Part shown: positions 52,904-60,946 of the stretch, piece by piece | Layout of the letters: each line of letters opens with the position of its first letter | Numbering within the stretch: the stretch's first letter is position 1 | Source of the DNA: Vallitalea sp. | Lineage (GTDB): Bacteria > Bacillota > Clostridia > Lachnospirales > Vallitaleaceae | Assembly: GCF_025211055.1 (NCBI RefSeq) | Contig: NZ_JAOARO010000035.1 | Coordinates: forward strand, 62,001-126,000 | Direction of reading: 5' to 3' | Length of the DNA stretch: 64,000 nt | Position numbers and translations under genes: made by a program | Notes under the pieces: model-generated | Seen by the model: the letters and a program-made list of their open reading frames with translations, nothing else | The model's database searches: none | Told to the model about the DNA's origin: nothing

Positions 52904-54571
52904 ATGAAGCAATTTAAGTATGCAAAAATGAGAGCGTATGCATTGTATAGAGTTAGTACAGAGCATCAAGACGAAGAATTACAAAGAAAGAGTGTCAGAG
53001 ATTTTTGTAGCAGACATAAGATACAACTTATTCAAGAGTTTACAGAAAAAGATGTGTCTGGATATAAAACAAAGCTAGAGGATCGAGAAGAATTAGGGAA
53101 AATACTAGCTCGTGCTACAGAAAGTAGAGATTTTGATATATTGCTTGTGTTTAAGCACGATAGGATAATAAGGCGGTCAGAAGAATGGTTGATGATTGTC
53201 AAAATGTTATCTTCTCGTGGGATAAAGATTATAGAGACAGATACAGAAGAAGAAATAAATAATGATACACATGAAAGCACAATAATAAACTTTCTAAAAG
53301 GATGGTCTTCAGAAGGAGAGAGCGTTAAGATATCACAGAGGGTAAAAGCTTCTTTTGATATGAGGAATGCTATGGGGCAATTTTTAGGGGGGATTCCATT
53401 TGGGTATAAAGTAGTCGAAACAAATGAAACTAATCTTAAAGGGAAATACATAAGTGATTTAGTTATTGATAAGAGAGAAGCACATGTTATTAGATTTATC
53501 TTTGACTTATATATCAATCATAATATGGGAACTGTTAAAATTGCAAATGAATTAAACAACAATAAAAAATATGAGACAAGAGCTAGATTTAAGAAGGATA
53601 AAAAAGATATAAAAGCTAATCAATATATATGGCGTGCGACAACTATATCAAGGATATTAAGGAATCCAATATATATTGGTAGGAAAGTGTATAATGCATC
53701 TTATACTACACGAGAAAGCAGAGTATATAATACAAAAGCTTCATATAAGATGCAGCCATATAACAAAAAACTAAGAATAATTAGTGATGAAGAATTTGAT
53801 ACAGTACAAGAATTATTAGAAAAGAGAAAGCGATACAAAGGCAAGCAAGTTGGTGTACCAACAATTAGTGAAAATGCATTATGTAGCGGTATCATTTACT
53901 GTAAGTGTGGTGCAAAACTTAAAACAGGGTATTCTGTAAGTAAATATTTTCGCAAAAGGGATAATACAAATGTTGAAAAAAAAGTATATTACTATATCTG
54001 TCCTAACGGTAGGGTAAATAAGAAGCAACATCAAGAGATTACAAATAGAATATCTTATAGTGTAACAAAATATGATAAGATTATTGAAGCTTTGATATTA
54101 CAACATATTATAAAGTTTGATGCTACAAAACTTACTGAGAAAATAATGAACAAAAAGAATAGAAATTTTGATATAATACGTGACAAAATCTCAGAGTTAA
54201 CAACAACTCGTAAAAAGGTTGAAGCACAAATTCAAAATATGGAAAGACAATACGATGAACTTTTTACTGTAGATATATCACAGGATGATAGGTTAAAGAA
54301 AAAGCAAGATTATCAGCTAGAAAGAATTTTTAATAATAAAGACAGACTTGAAGTAATCATAAATAACATAGAAAAATTACAAGAGGAACTTGATAAATTA
54401 CATAATCTTGAGAAGGAAAAAGAGAAAGTAATACGGTTTTATGATGGATTAGAAGGAAGATTTAATAAGGCATCATTGAATGAGAAGAGAGCTATTTTAG
54501 GTCAATTAATTGAAAAGATTATAATTATGGATGATAAAGAAAGGCTAATACATGTTAGCTTTAAATATTGA
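52904..54571 (+). CDS. Large serine recombinase of element 2
   Basis: 555 residues. Catalytic domain 1-150 with LYRVSTEHQ (catalytic Ser18), FKHDRIIRRSEEW and the E-helix. Recombinase domain starting MGQFLGGIPFGYK (about 155) through 300. Zinc ribbon with CSGIIYCKCGAKLKTG and a later YYICPNG Cys; long coiled coil at about 430-520. Distinct from the element 1 recombinase (different catalytic motif surroundings and domain spacing). The gene ends 26 bases from the attR core, the usual place. No frameshift or missing catalytic residue seen, so excision/integration activity is plausible. Confidence 0.94.
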   Translation: MKQFKYAKMRAYALYRVSTEHQDEELQRKSVRDFCSRHKIQLIQEFTEKDVSGYKTKLEDREELGKILARATESRDFDILLVFKHDRIIRRSEEWLMIVKMLSSRGIKIIETDTEEEINNDTHESTIINFLKGWSSEGESVKISQRVKASFDMRNAMGQFLGGIPFGYKVVETNETNLKGKYISDLVIDKREAHVIRFIFDLYINHNMGTVKIANELNNNKKYETRARFKKDKKDIKANQYIWRATTISRILRNPIYIGRKVYNASYTTRESRVYNTKASYKMQPYNKKLRIISDEEFDTVQELLEKRKRYKGKQVGVPTISENALCSGIIYCKCGAKLKTGYSVSKYFRKRDNTNVEKKVYYYICPNGRVNKKQHQEITNRISYSVTKYDKIIEALILQHIIKFDATKLTEKIMNKKNRNFDIIRDKISELTTTRKKVEAQIQNMERQYDELFTVDISQDDRLKKKQDYQLERIFNNKDRLEVIINNIEKLQEELDKLHNLEKEKEKVIRFYDGLEGRFNKASLNEKRAILGQLIEKIIIMDDKERLIHVSFKY

Positions 54572-54597
54572 TAAATTTTTATGGAGAAAAGTAAACA

Positions 54598-54806
54598 GCA
54601 CCCCATCCTGTTGTTAGTTCAATATCTAGCCCTTCATCTTCAAAGAATCCTTTCTCAATGGCTACATATTGAGGAGCATAGAATATTGAATGTACAACTT
54701 CGTTTAATCTTACAGTTGTAAGATTACTTTTGTTATTACATCCACTAAGTATTGCAGATAATGCAACAGTTATAAGTACTACTAAGCTAACCAATTTTCT
54801 TCTCAC
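54598..54806 (-). pseudogene. ABC substrate-binding protein, N-terminal part
   Basis: Lipoprotein signal (RRKLVSLVVLITVALSAILS then lipobox LSGC), then VRLNEVVHSIFYAPQYVAIE and GFFEDEGLDIELTTGWGA, the N-terminal lobe of an NMT1/SsuA-type binding protein. It runs into element DNA at the 16-base core (54598-54613). The GTG start at 54806 has AAGGAGG 7 bases upstream. The remaining 260 or so residues lie at 34,631-35,439. The promoter should be in the 230 bases shared with the divergent chrA genes. Confidence 0.93.
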
Positions 54807-55038
54807 TAATAAATCCTCCTTATTTTGTGATATAAACAACTGCTGGTTGGTTGCTACTTTGGTATTAAATATACTATGCAACTTAGATTGTACCTGTTAC
54901 ACTAATTACCTATAGTAATAACAACTTAAAATGATAATAGAATATTATAATTATTTTAGGGGATTTTCTCCTTTAAATATACCTTTTTATATGGTAAAAT
55001 ATGTTGAGTTTTAACGTACTAAACTTATAAGGTGATTA
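54807..55038. other. Divergent intergenic region between binding-protein gene and chrA
   Basis: 230 AT-rich bases carrying promoters in both directions. A ttttatatggtaaaat stretch near 54,985-55,000 could be the chrA -10. No riboswitch that would name the transporter's substrate was recognised. Confidence 0.35.
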
Positions 55039-55602
55039 ATGATGAAGAATTTTAAAGAGATTATTAAGTATTACTTAGTATTTTTCAAAATAGGATTATT
55101 TACTATTGGTGGAGGTTATGCAATGCTTCCTATAGTGGAAAAAGAGTTAGTAGAAAAATACAAATGGTCTACTGAAGAAGAAGTTCTTGATAGTTATGCA
55201 TTAGCACAATCTATTCCAGGAGTAATAGCTGTAAATACATCTGCATTACTTGGTATAAAAGGAAAGGGATTCTGGGGTGCGGTGGCTGCATCTCTAGGGG
55301 TTATCTCTCCTTCTATTATCATAATAGTTATTATATCAATATTTTTTAACAGGTTAAGAGACATTACAGCAGTAGCAAATGCTTTTAAGGGAATAAGGAT
55401 TGCAGTCTTAGCACTATTGATACTATCAGTCTACAAAATGGTTAGAAAATCTGTTAAAGATATTTGGGGAGTAATACTTCTTGTGGTAGCTTTTGTTTGT
55501 GTCTTAATTTTTAATATATCACCAATATATGTAATTGTAGGAGCCACAATAATTAGTATATTTATTTACGATAGAAAGGAAAAAGATGATGATCCTAGCT
55601 AG
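55039..55602 (+). CDS. chrA: Chromate transporter, first half-size subunit
   Basis: 187 residues, about six helices, with the CHR-family start FKIGLFTIGGGYAMLPIVEK and QSIPGVIAVNTSALLG. Half-size CHR proteins work in pairs made from adjacent genes; the second gene follows with a 17-base overlap. The family exports chromate, but in this sort of organism the true substrate may be another anion. GGTGA site before the ATG. Confidence 0.9.
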   Translation: MMKNFKEIIKYYLVFFKIGLFTIGGGYAMLPIVEKELVEKYKWSTEEEVLDSYALAQSIPGVIAVNTSALLGIKGKGFWGAVAASLGVISPSIIIIVIISIFFNRLRDITAVANAFKGIRIAVLALLILSVYKMVRKSVKDIWGVILLVVAFVCVLIFNISPIYVIVGATIISIFIYDRKEKDDDPS

Positions 55603-56149
55603 GTTATTCTATGAGTTTTTCAAAATTGGTATTTTTACTTATGGTGGTGGGTTAGCAATGCTACCTTTACTTCAAGAGAAAGCGACTACTTTTGGTTGGC
55701 TGACGAAAGAGCAGTTTACTGATATGATAGCTATTTCTCAATCAACACCTGGAGCTATTGCAATTAATATGGCTACTTTTGTAGGCTATGACCAAGCTGG
55801 CATTTTAGGATCACTTTTTTCATCTATAGGACTTATACTACCAGGATTCATTATAATAATTATTGTAGCAAAGTTTTTAAAACATTTTAATGAAAAACCT
55901 GTTGTGAATGCAATTTTTGTAGGACTTAGATCAACTGTTATAGGTATGATACTTACTGCTGTTATTAATGTAGCTATGGTTTCTATTATTAACTTTGATT
56001 TATACATGGAAACTAAAATAATTGGAAATTTATTAGATATGAAATCAATAATTCTATTTGCAGTTACTATGTTTGTAGTGATAAAATACAAGAAGCATCC
56101 TATTTATTATATTATTTCAGCAGGAATTATTGGGATTATTATATGGTAA
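55586..56149 (+). CDS. chrA: Chromate transporter, second half-size subunit
   Basis: 187 residues, same fold as the preceding gene (FKIGIFTYGGGLAMLPLLQE; AISQSTPGAIAINMATFVGY). The frame overlaps the first gene by 17 bases, so the two are translationally coupled and likely form a heterodimer with opposite topologies. Confidence 0.9.
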   Translation: MMILARLFYEFFKIGIFTYGGGLAMLPLLQEKATTFGWLTKEQFTDMIAISQSTPGAIAINMATFVGYDQAGILGSLFSSIGLILPGFIIIIIVAKFLKHFNEKPVVNAIFVGLRSTVIGMILTAVINVAMVSIINFDLYMETKIIGNLLDMKSIILFAVTMFVVIKYKKHPIYYIISAGIIGIIIW

Positions 56150-56170
56150 AAAATGAAAGGATTTGATCTA

Positions 56171-56878
56171 ATGGATTATATACTAGATGTTCACACTCAT
56201 TCAATAGTGAGTGGACATGCATACAGCACCATACAAGAAATGATTGAACAGGCAGCTAAAAAAGGACTAGAGTTGGTAGCAATTACTGATCATGCACCTA
56301 TTATGCCAGGTTCGCCACATATGTTTTATTTTAGTAATCTAGGAGTTTTACCAGAATATATTGACGGTGTTGAAGTATTAAAAGGTATAGAAGCTAATAT
56401 AATCAATTATAATGGAGAAATTGATGTTAGCGAAGTAATACTTAAGCAATTGGATATAGTCATTGCAAGTCTACACCCACCATGTATTGATTTTGGGAAC
56501 ATAGAAGAGAACACAAATGCAATAATAGGAGCCATGAAGAATCCCTATGTTAATATAATCGGACATCCAGATGATGCAAGATATCCTCTTGATTACGATA
56601 AAATCGTGAAAGCAGCAAAAGAGTATAATGTCCTATTAGAAGTAAATAATACTTCCATGAATCCTTATGGATTTAGAAAAGGTGCTGAAAAGATAAAAAT
56701 TATGCTTAAGAAATGCATGGAAGAAAATGTTTCTATAGTTATTAATAGCGATGCTCATGTGTCATTTGATGTTGGAAAATTCGATAGAGCAATTAAGCTT
56801 ATAGAAGAAATTAATTTTCCGAAAGAGTTGATAGTTAATACTTCTAAGGAAAAATTAAAAAAATTTTTAAAAGGATAA
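56171..56878 (+). CDS. PHP-domain phosphatase/hydrolase (YcdX-like)
   Basis: About 235 residues. Metal-binding PHP motifs: DVHTHSIVSGHAY at the N-terminus, TDHAP, then ASLHPP, GHPDDARYPLDYD and INSDAHVSFDVG near the C-terminus, as in YcdX. YcdX-type proteins bind three zinc ions; substrates are mostly unknown phosphoesters. I prefer the ATG at 56171 (protein starting MDYILDVHTHS) with AAAGGA upstream; the ATG at 56153 lies inside the region of that site. Probably co-transcribed with the chrA pair. Confidence 0.85.
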   Translation: MDYILDVHTHSIVSGHAYSTIQEMIEQAAKKGLELVAITDHAPIMPGSPHMFYFSNLGVLPEYIDGVEVLKGIEANIINYNGEIDVSEVILKQLDIVIASLHPPCIDFGNIEENTNAIIGAMKNPYVNIIGHPDDARYPLDYDKIVKAAKEYNVLLEVNNTSMNPYGFRKGAEKIKIMLKKCMEENVSIVINSDAHVSFDVGKFDRAIKLIEEINFPKELIVNTSKEKLKKFLKG

Positions 56879-56999
56879 ATTATTGCTTTACTTTAATATT
56901 TTATCGTGGTAAAATTTGATTAAGGAGTTTGGGCATAATAGTAAATGGAAATAACCATTTGATTTTATTATTATACCTTAAGAAAGGGAAGGGATATAA

Positions 57000-57287
57000 A
57001 TGAGCAAGAATATAAAATCGAATGAGTTGGATAGGCTTTTTGAGGCTATATTGAACTTAAAAAATCCTGAAGAGTGTTATTTGTTTTTTGAAGATATCTG
57101 TACAGTTAATGAACTACAGTCACTTGCTCAGAGACTACAAGTGGCTAAGATGTTGAGAGAGCAATATACATACTTAGAGATTGCAGAAAAAACCGGGGCA
57201 TCTACTGCAACAATAAGTAGAGTAAACAGGTCATTGAATTATGGTAATGACGGTTATGATATGGTTTTTTCACGAATGAAAAGCTAA
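57000..57287 (+). CDS. YerC/YecD-type TrpR family regulator
   Basis: 95 residues. Contains the TrpR-like helix-turn-helix (YTYLEIAEKTGASTATISRV) preceded by NELQSLAQRLQVAKMLREQ, as in YerC. Members bind DNA but their ligands are unclear; YerC sits beside pcrA in Bacillus as well (from memory), and the pcrA gene is nearby here. AAAGGGAAGGG precedes the ATG. Confidence 0.9.
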   Translation: MSKNIKSNELDRLFEAILNLKNPEECYLFFEDICTVNELQSLAQRLQVAKMLREQYTYLEIAEKTGASTATISRVNRSLNYGNDGYDMVFSRMKS

Positions 57288-57308
57288 CGTTAAAACGTTA
57301 GCTTATTT
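57281..57308. terminator. Bidirectional terminator
   Basis: Perfect stem aagctaacgtt / aacgttagctt with only two bases between; T run on the right and A run on the left. It overlaps the end of the TrpR-family gene and serves the convergent DUF1836 gene. Confidence 0.8.
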
Positions 57309-57925
57309 TATTTACCTTTTCCTTCTTTTGTATCAGAGCTTTGCTTAAAATATCTATCGATTAATTTTTCTGCCAACTGTTTCTGTGCTGTTGCTTGCAA
57401 AGTCAATAGATATATTATATTAAAGAGCTCTAACATATCCTTGTCTTTGCCTTCTATGTCAGAATCTTTAAATGTATTAACTGCTACTTCAATAGTATTT
57501 TCTATATGCTGATTAAATAGTTTAAACTCATCTTTTTGGACATTCAATAATTTATCATAAAATTCTTCCAAGGAAAAATCTGATTTTTTTTCTAACATAT
57601 TTTTTATAGGTGATAAAAGTTTTTGAATATCAGTAATGGAAAGTACATGTTTAGAGTAATAAATGAATATTAGCATAATCATATGATCAGGCGAATATTT
57701 TTTCTTTATTGGTGGTGGCAGTATATGGTTTTTGCTATAGTTGTTAATCATTGTCTTAGTTAATATTTTATCTTCATCCCTACGCTTTAGGGAGCCTAGA
57801 TTATCATCCATAAAAGTAGTTACTTGATCCATATACAGGCTTATATTAGGTATATCCTTTGAATAAACATGCTCCATGTTCTCTAGTTGGTTTAATAATT
57901 TTTTCATATACGTTAAATAATTCAT
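57308..57925 (-). CDS. DUF1836 family protein
   Basis: 205 residues. MERR-like/DUF1836 pattern: MINNYSKNHILPPPIKKKYS followed by a helical region (HMIMLIFIYYSKHVLSITDI). DUF1836 proteins are putative helix-turn-helix DNA-binding proteins of unknown role in Firmicutes. Ends against the TrpR-family gene. The ATG is preceded by a GAGGTGA site. Confidence 0.75.
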   Translation of the reverse strand: MNYLTYMKKLLNQLENMEHVYSKDIPNISLYMDQVTTFMDDNLGSLKRRDEDKILTKTMINNYSKNHILPPPIKKKYSPDHMIMLIFIYYSKHVLSITDIQKLLSPIKNMLEKKSDFSLEEFYDKLLNVQKDEFKLFNQHIENTIEVAVNTFKDSDIEGKDKDMLELFNIIYLLTLQATAQKQLAEKLIDRYFKQSSDTKEGKGK

Positions 57926-58184
57926 TAATCTATCACCTCATTATATGATGAGTAGCACTTAAAATAGTAAACTAATCAATAATAAAAATGTCTATATATT
58001 GTTTTTTATGCATTATATTTATTATATAGTATATAAAACTACTTAGCAAGAAGTTTGTTAAATTAAGTGTATTATATTAAGACTGTAATTACTTTCAAAT
58101 AGTCCTATTTTGATCTAGCGAATTTATGTTCGATATGATATTATATTATGTATATGAAAAACTCTACTATAGGTGGTAATAGAT

Positions 58185-60404
58185 ATGGATAAAAAATATG
58201 ACTCTTTGAATAAGGACCAGAAAAAAGCGGTATTACATACAGAGGGCCCCTTGCTTATATTAGCTGGAGCAGGATCAGGAAAAACAAGAGTATTAACACA
58301 TAGAATAGCTTATCTCATAGAAGAGAAGAAAGTAGCTCCTTGGAATATTCTTGCAATCACTTTTACCAACAAAGCAGCTAAAGAGATGAGAGAAAGAGTA
58401 GACAGCCTTGTAGGTTCTGGAAGTGAGGATATATGGGTAAGTACATTCCACTCCACATGTGTTAGGATACTTAGACGTCATATTGATAAAATAGGATATG
58501 ACCGATATTTTACTATATATGATACTGATGACCAGAAAAAACTAATCCGTGACTGCATGAAACAGCTTAATGTTGATCCTAAGCAGTTCAAAGAAAATAG
58601 TATTCTAAGCAGTATAAGTTCTGCAAAAGATAAATTACTTACTCCTAAGAAGTTTGAAAAACAAGCTTATGAATACAGGGATCAAGTAGTATCAAAAGTA
58701 TATACAATGTATCAAGATAGGCTTAAGAAAAACAATGCTCTTGATTTTGATGATCTGTTAGTGAAGACAGTTGAAGTCTTCAGGCTTTGTCCAGATGTAT
58801 TATCATATTATCAAGACAAGTTTAGATACATAATGGTAGATGAATATCAAGATACCAACCATGTGCAATATATATTTGTAGGTTTACTGGCAAGCAGATA
58901 TAAAAATCTATGTGTTGTTGGTGATGATGATCAGTCTATCTATAGATTTCGTGGTGCTGATATTAGTAACATACTTGATTTTGAAAAAGATTTTCGAAAC
59001 GCTGAGGTTATAAAACTTGAACAAAATTATCGTTCGTCCAAAAATATTTTGGAAGCTGCTAATCAGGTAATCAGTAATAACTATGGCAGAAAAAATAAGA
59101 CTCTCTATACAGATAATGAAGTAGGAGATTTGATTAATTATAGATGCCTTCAGAATGAACAAGCTGAAGCTGAATTCATGGCTAGTGAGATAATAAAAGG
59201 CATTGAATCAGAAGGAAGAGATTTCAAGGATTACGCAATTCTATATAGAACCAATGCTCAATCACGTGTTATTGAAGAAAGATTCATACTTAATAATATA
59301 CCTTATAAAATTGTGGGAGGTACGTCTTTCTATCAAAGAAAAGAAATAAAAGATATCTTAGCATATCTCAAAACTATAAATAACAGTACTGATGATATAG
59401 CTGTAAAAAGGATAATAAATGTTCCAAGAAGAGGAATTGGTACAACAACAATTAATAAAGTAGAAAATTATGCATATAATAATGATGTGAATTTCTTCGA
59501 CGCACTTTGTGAAGTGAGCCAGATACCAAATATGACACGTTCGTCTAAGAAAGTGGAAGCATTTACTAATTTTATCAGAACATTAAGAGTTGAAATGACA
59601 ACCATGAGTCTAGTTGAGTTAACCAATGAAGTTATTGATAGGACAGGTTATGTTAAAGAGCTTGAAAGGGAAGGTACTGATGAGGCACATGGAAGAATTG
59701 ACAATATTGGAGAATTGATTTCTAAGTTAACTGAATATGAGAATAACGAAGAGGAACCAACCTTAAATGGTTTTTTAGAGGAAGTAGCCCTTATAGCTGA
59801 TATAGATAACTATAATGAAGAGACAAATGTTGTTGTTCTTATGACTATGCATAGCGCTAAAGGTTTAGAATTCCCTTGCGTTTTTATTTCTGGTATGGAA
59901 GATGGTTTGTTCCCTAGCTATATGAGCATATCTTCAGGTCAACAAGAGGATATTGAAGAAGAAAGAAGATTATGCTATGTAGGTATTACAAGGGCTAAAC
60001 AGAAACTATATCTATTAGGTGCTAATTCTAGAATGATTAGAGGTATGACTCAATATAATCAAGTATCAAGATTCATTAGAGAGATCAATAATGAATTATT
60101 TGATTTAGAGTACACAAAACCAGTACAGGACATGCCTAATGAGAAAACGAGTTATAGAAAAAATGCTCATAGTTTTTTAAAGTCCAATCCATACGTTATT
60201 AAGAAAAACGCAAATAAAATGCCAGCTCCTGGACATTTTACCCTTAATTATGAAGTAGGGGATTTAGTTAAACATATGAAATTTGGTATAGGTGAAGTAC
60301 TTGCTATACAACCAGGAGGAGCAGATTATGAAGTTACAGTTAATTTTCCAAGTGTTGGTATAAAAAAACTCATGGCTAGACTAGCAAATCTAAAAAAAGA
60401 TTAA
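58185..60404 (+). CDS. pcrA: ATP-dependent DNA helicase PcrA (UvrD family)
   Basis: About 739 residues, SF1A helicase. Motifs: I GAGSGKTRVLTHRI, Ia TFTNKAAKEMRERV, II VDEYQDTN, III GDDDQSIYRFRGAD, IV QNYRSSKNILE, V MTMHSAKGLEFPCVF and VI RRLCYVGITRAKQKL. It unwinds DNA in repair and rolling-circle replication and moves RNA polymerase in transcription-coupled repair. I choose the ATG at 58185 because AGGTGG lies 8 bases upstream. A C-terminal Tudor-like segment (GDLVKHMKFGIGEVLAIQPG) is present, typical for PcrA. It is essential in B. subtilis. Confidence 0.96.
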   Translation: MDKKYDSLNKDQKKAVLHTEGPLLILAGAGSGKTRVLTHRIAYLIEEKKVAPWNILAITFTNKAAKEMRERVDSLVGSGSEDIWVSTFHSTCVRILRRHIDKIGYDRYFTIYDTDDQKKLIRDCMKQLNVDPKQFKENSILSSISSAKDKLLTPKKFEKQAYEYRDQVVSKVYTMYQDRLKKNNALDFDDLLVKTVEVFRLCPDVLSYYQDKFRYIMVDEYQDTNHVQYIFVGLLASRYKNLCVVGDDDQSIYRFRGADISNILDFEKDFRNAEVIKLEQNYRSSKNILEAANQVISNNYGRKNKTLYTDNEVGDLINYRCLQNEQAEAEFMASEIIKGIESEGRDFKDYAILYRTNAQSRVIEERFILNNIPYKIVGGTSFYQRKEIKDILAYLKTINNSTDDIAVKRIINVPRRGIGTTTINKVENYAYNNDVNFFDALCEVSQIPNMTRSSKKVEAFTNFIRTLRVEMTTMSLVELTNEVIDRTGYVKELEREGTDEAHGRIDNIGELISKLTEYENNEEEPTLNGFLEEVALIADIDNYNEETNVVVLMTMHSAKGLEFPCVFISGMEDGLFPSYMSISSGQQEDIEEERRLCYVGITRAKQKLYLLGANSRMIRGMTQYNQVSRFIREINNELFDLEYTKPVQDMPNEKTSYRKNAHSFLKSNPYVIKKNANKMPAPGHFTLNYEVGDLVKHMKFGIGEVLAIQPGGADYEVTVNFPSVGIKKLMARLANLKKD

Positions 60405-60516
60405 AATATTAAGAGTTTAATAAAATTTTAATAAAAATAAGAATAAAATTGGTTTAAAAATGCAAAGAATAATGGTATAATTATACAAAATATTCAAAAG
60501 AAGGGTTGGTGTAAGT

Positions 60517-60843
60517 ATGATTGAAAAATTTAACAAAGAAGAGTTCCTTAATATGATGCAGGTAAACGATTTATTAAAGAAGTTTAAAGGCGATGATAAG
60601 GAAGAGAAAGAACATAAAAGTAAGACATGGGTTTGGGTGGCACTTGGTGTAATTACAGTTGCTGCAGGAGCTTTTGCATTATACAAGTTGCTAGCCCCAA
60701 ATGAATTCGAAGATTTTGAAGACGAAGAGGATTTTGAGGAATTTGAAGAATTCGAAGATGAAGATTTTGAAGACATGGATTATGAAGAAAGTGACAATTA
60801 CAGCGCAGACGAACCAGTAGAAGAGTCACAATCTCAAGAATAG
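60517..60843 (+). CDS. Small membrane protein with highly acidic tail
   Basis: 108 residues. Residues 1-40 polar/charged (MIEKFNKEEFLNMMQVNDLL), one membrane helix at about 43-66 (WVWVALGVITVAAGAFALYK), then a tail of almost only Glu/Asp/Phe (FEDFEDEEDFEEFEEFEDED) and Ser/Glu. Function unknown; similar small acidic membrane proteins occur downstream of pcrA in related bacteria as I remember. A GTTGGTG-type site precedes the ATG; terminator follows. Confidence 0.7.
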   Translation: MIEKFNKEEFLNMMQVNDLLKKFKGDDKEEKEHKSKTWVWVALGVITVAAGAFALYKLLAPNEFEDFEDEEDFEEFEEFEDEDFEDMDYEESDNYSADEPVEESQSQE

Positions 60844-60852
60844 TAAGAAGAC

Positions 60853-60880
60853 AGCGGAGAAAGTATTCTCCGCTATTTTT
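60853..60880 (+). terminator. Terminator after small acidic protein gene
   Basis: agcggagaa / ttctccgct stem with a 4-nt loop followed by ATTTTT. Confidence 0.88.
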
Positions 60881-60946
60881 AAGCAATATAGAATTAACAG
60901 TATTAAATATTGTAATTATTATAACGGTACTATTAGGAGACATTAT

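Larger units (their letters stand above)
35424..54613. mobile_element. Element 2: 19.2-kb serine-recombinase element in the substrate-binding gene
   Basis: The 16-base core GCACCCCATCCTGTTG occurs at 35424-35439 and 54598-54613. Removing one copy plus the DNA between fuses the two parts of the substrate-binding protein gene in frame. Joined ends form an attP with arms TTATGGA (54579-54585) and TCCATAA (35450-35456), symmetric about the core. The large serine recombinase gene stops 26 bases from the right core. Cargo: DUF6236 protein, resolvase pair, S-layer and exported proteins, a blaI-blaR1 transposon, an orphan cytosine methyltransferase and small regulators. I found no conjugation or phage structural genes. 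Several genes are frameshifted, so the element is partly decayed. Confidence 0.9.

Noticed and set aside
35424..54613. Element 2 as a prophage or conjugative element
   Set aside because: No capsid, tail, terminase, relaxase or type IV secretion gene could be recognised; only recombination, surface, regulatory and methylase genes.
54807..55038. Riboswitch upstream of the ABC binding-protein gene that would name the substrate
   Set aside because: No TPP, FMN, cobalamin or SAM core motif could be found on the minus strand.
60653..60943. Minus-strand ORF opposite the acidic membrane protein
   Set aside because: It is the reverse reading of the repetitive acidic GAA/GAT-rich tail; no start signal.
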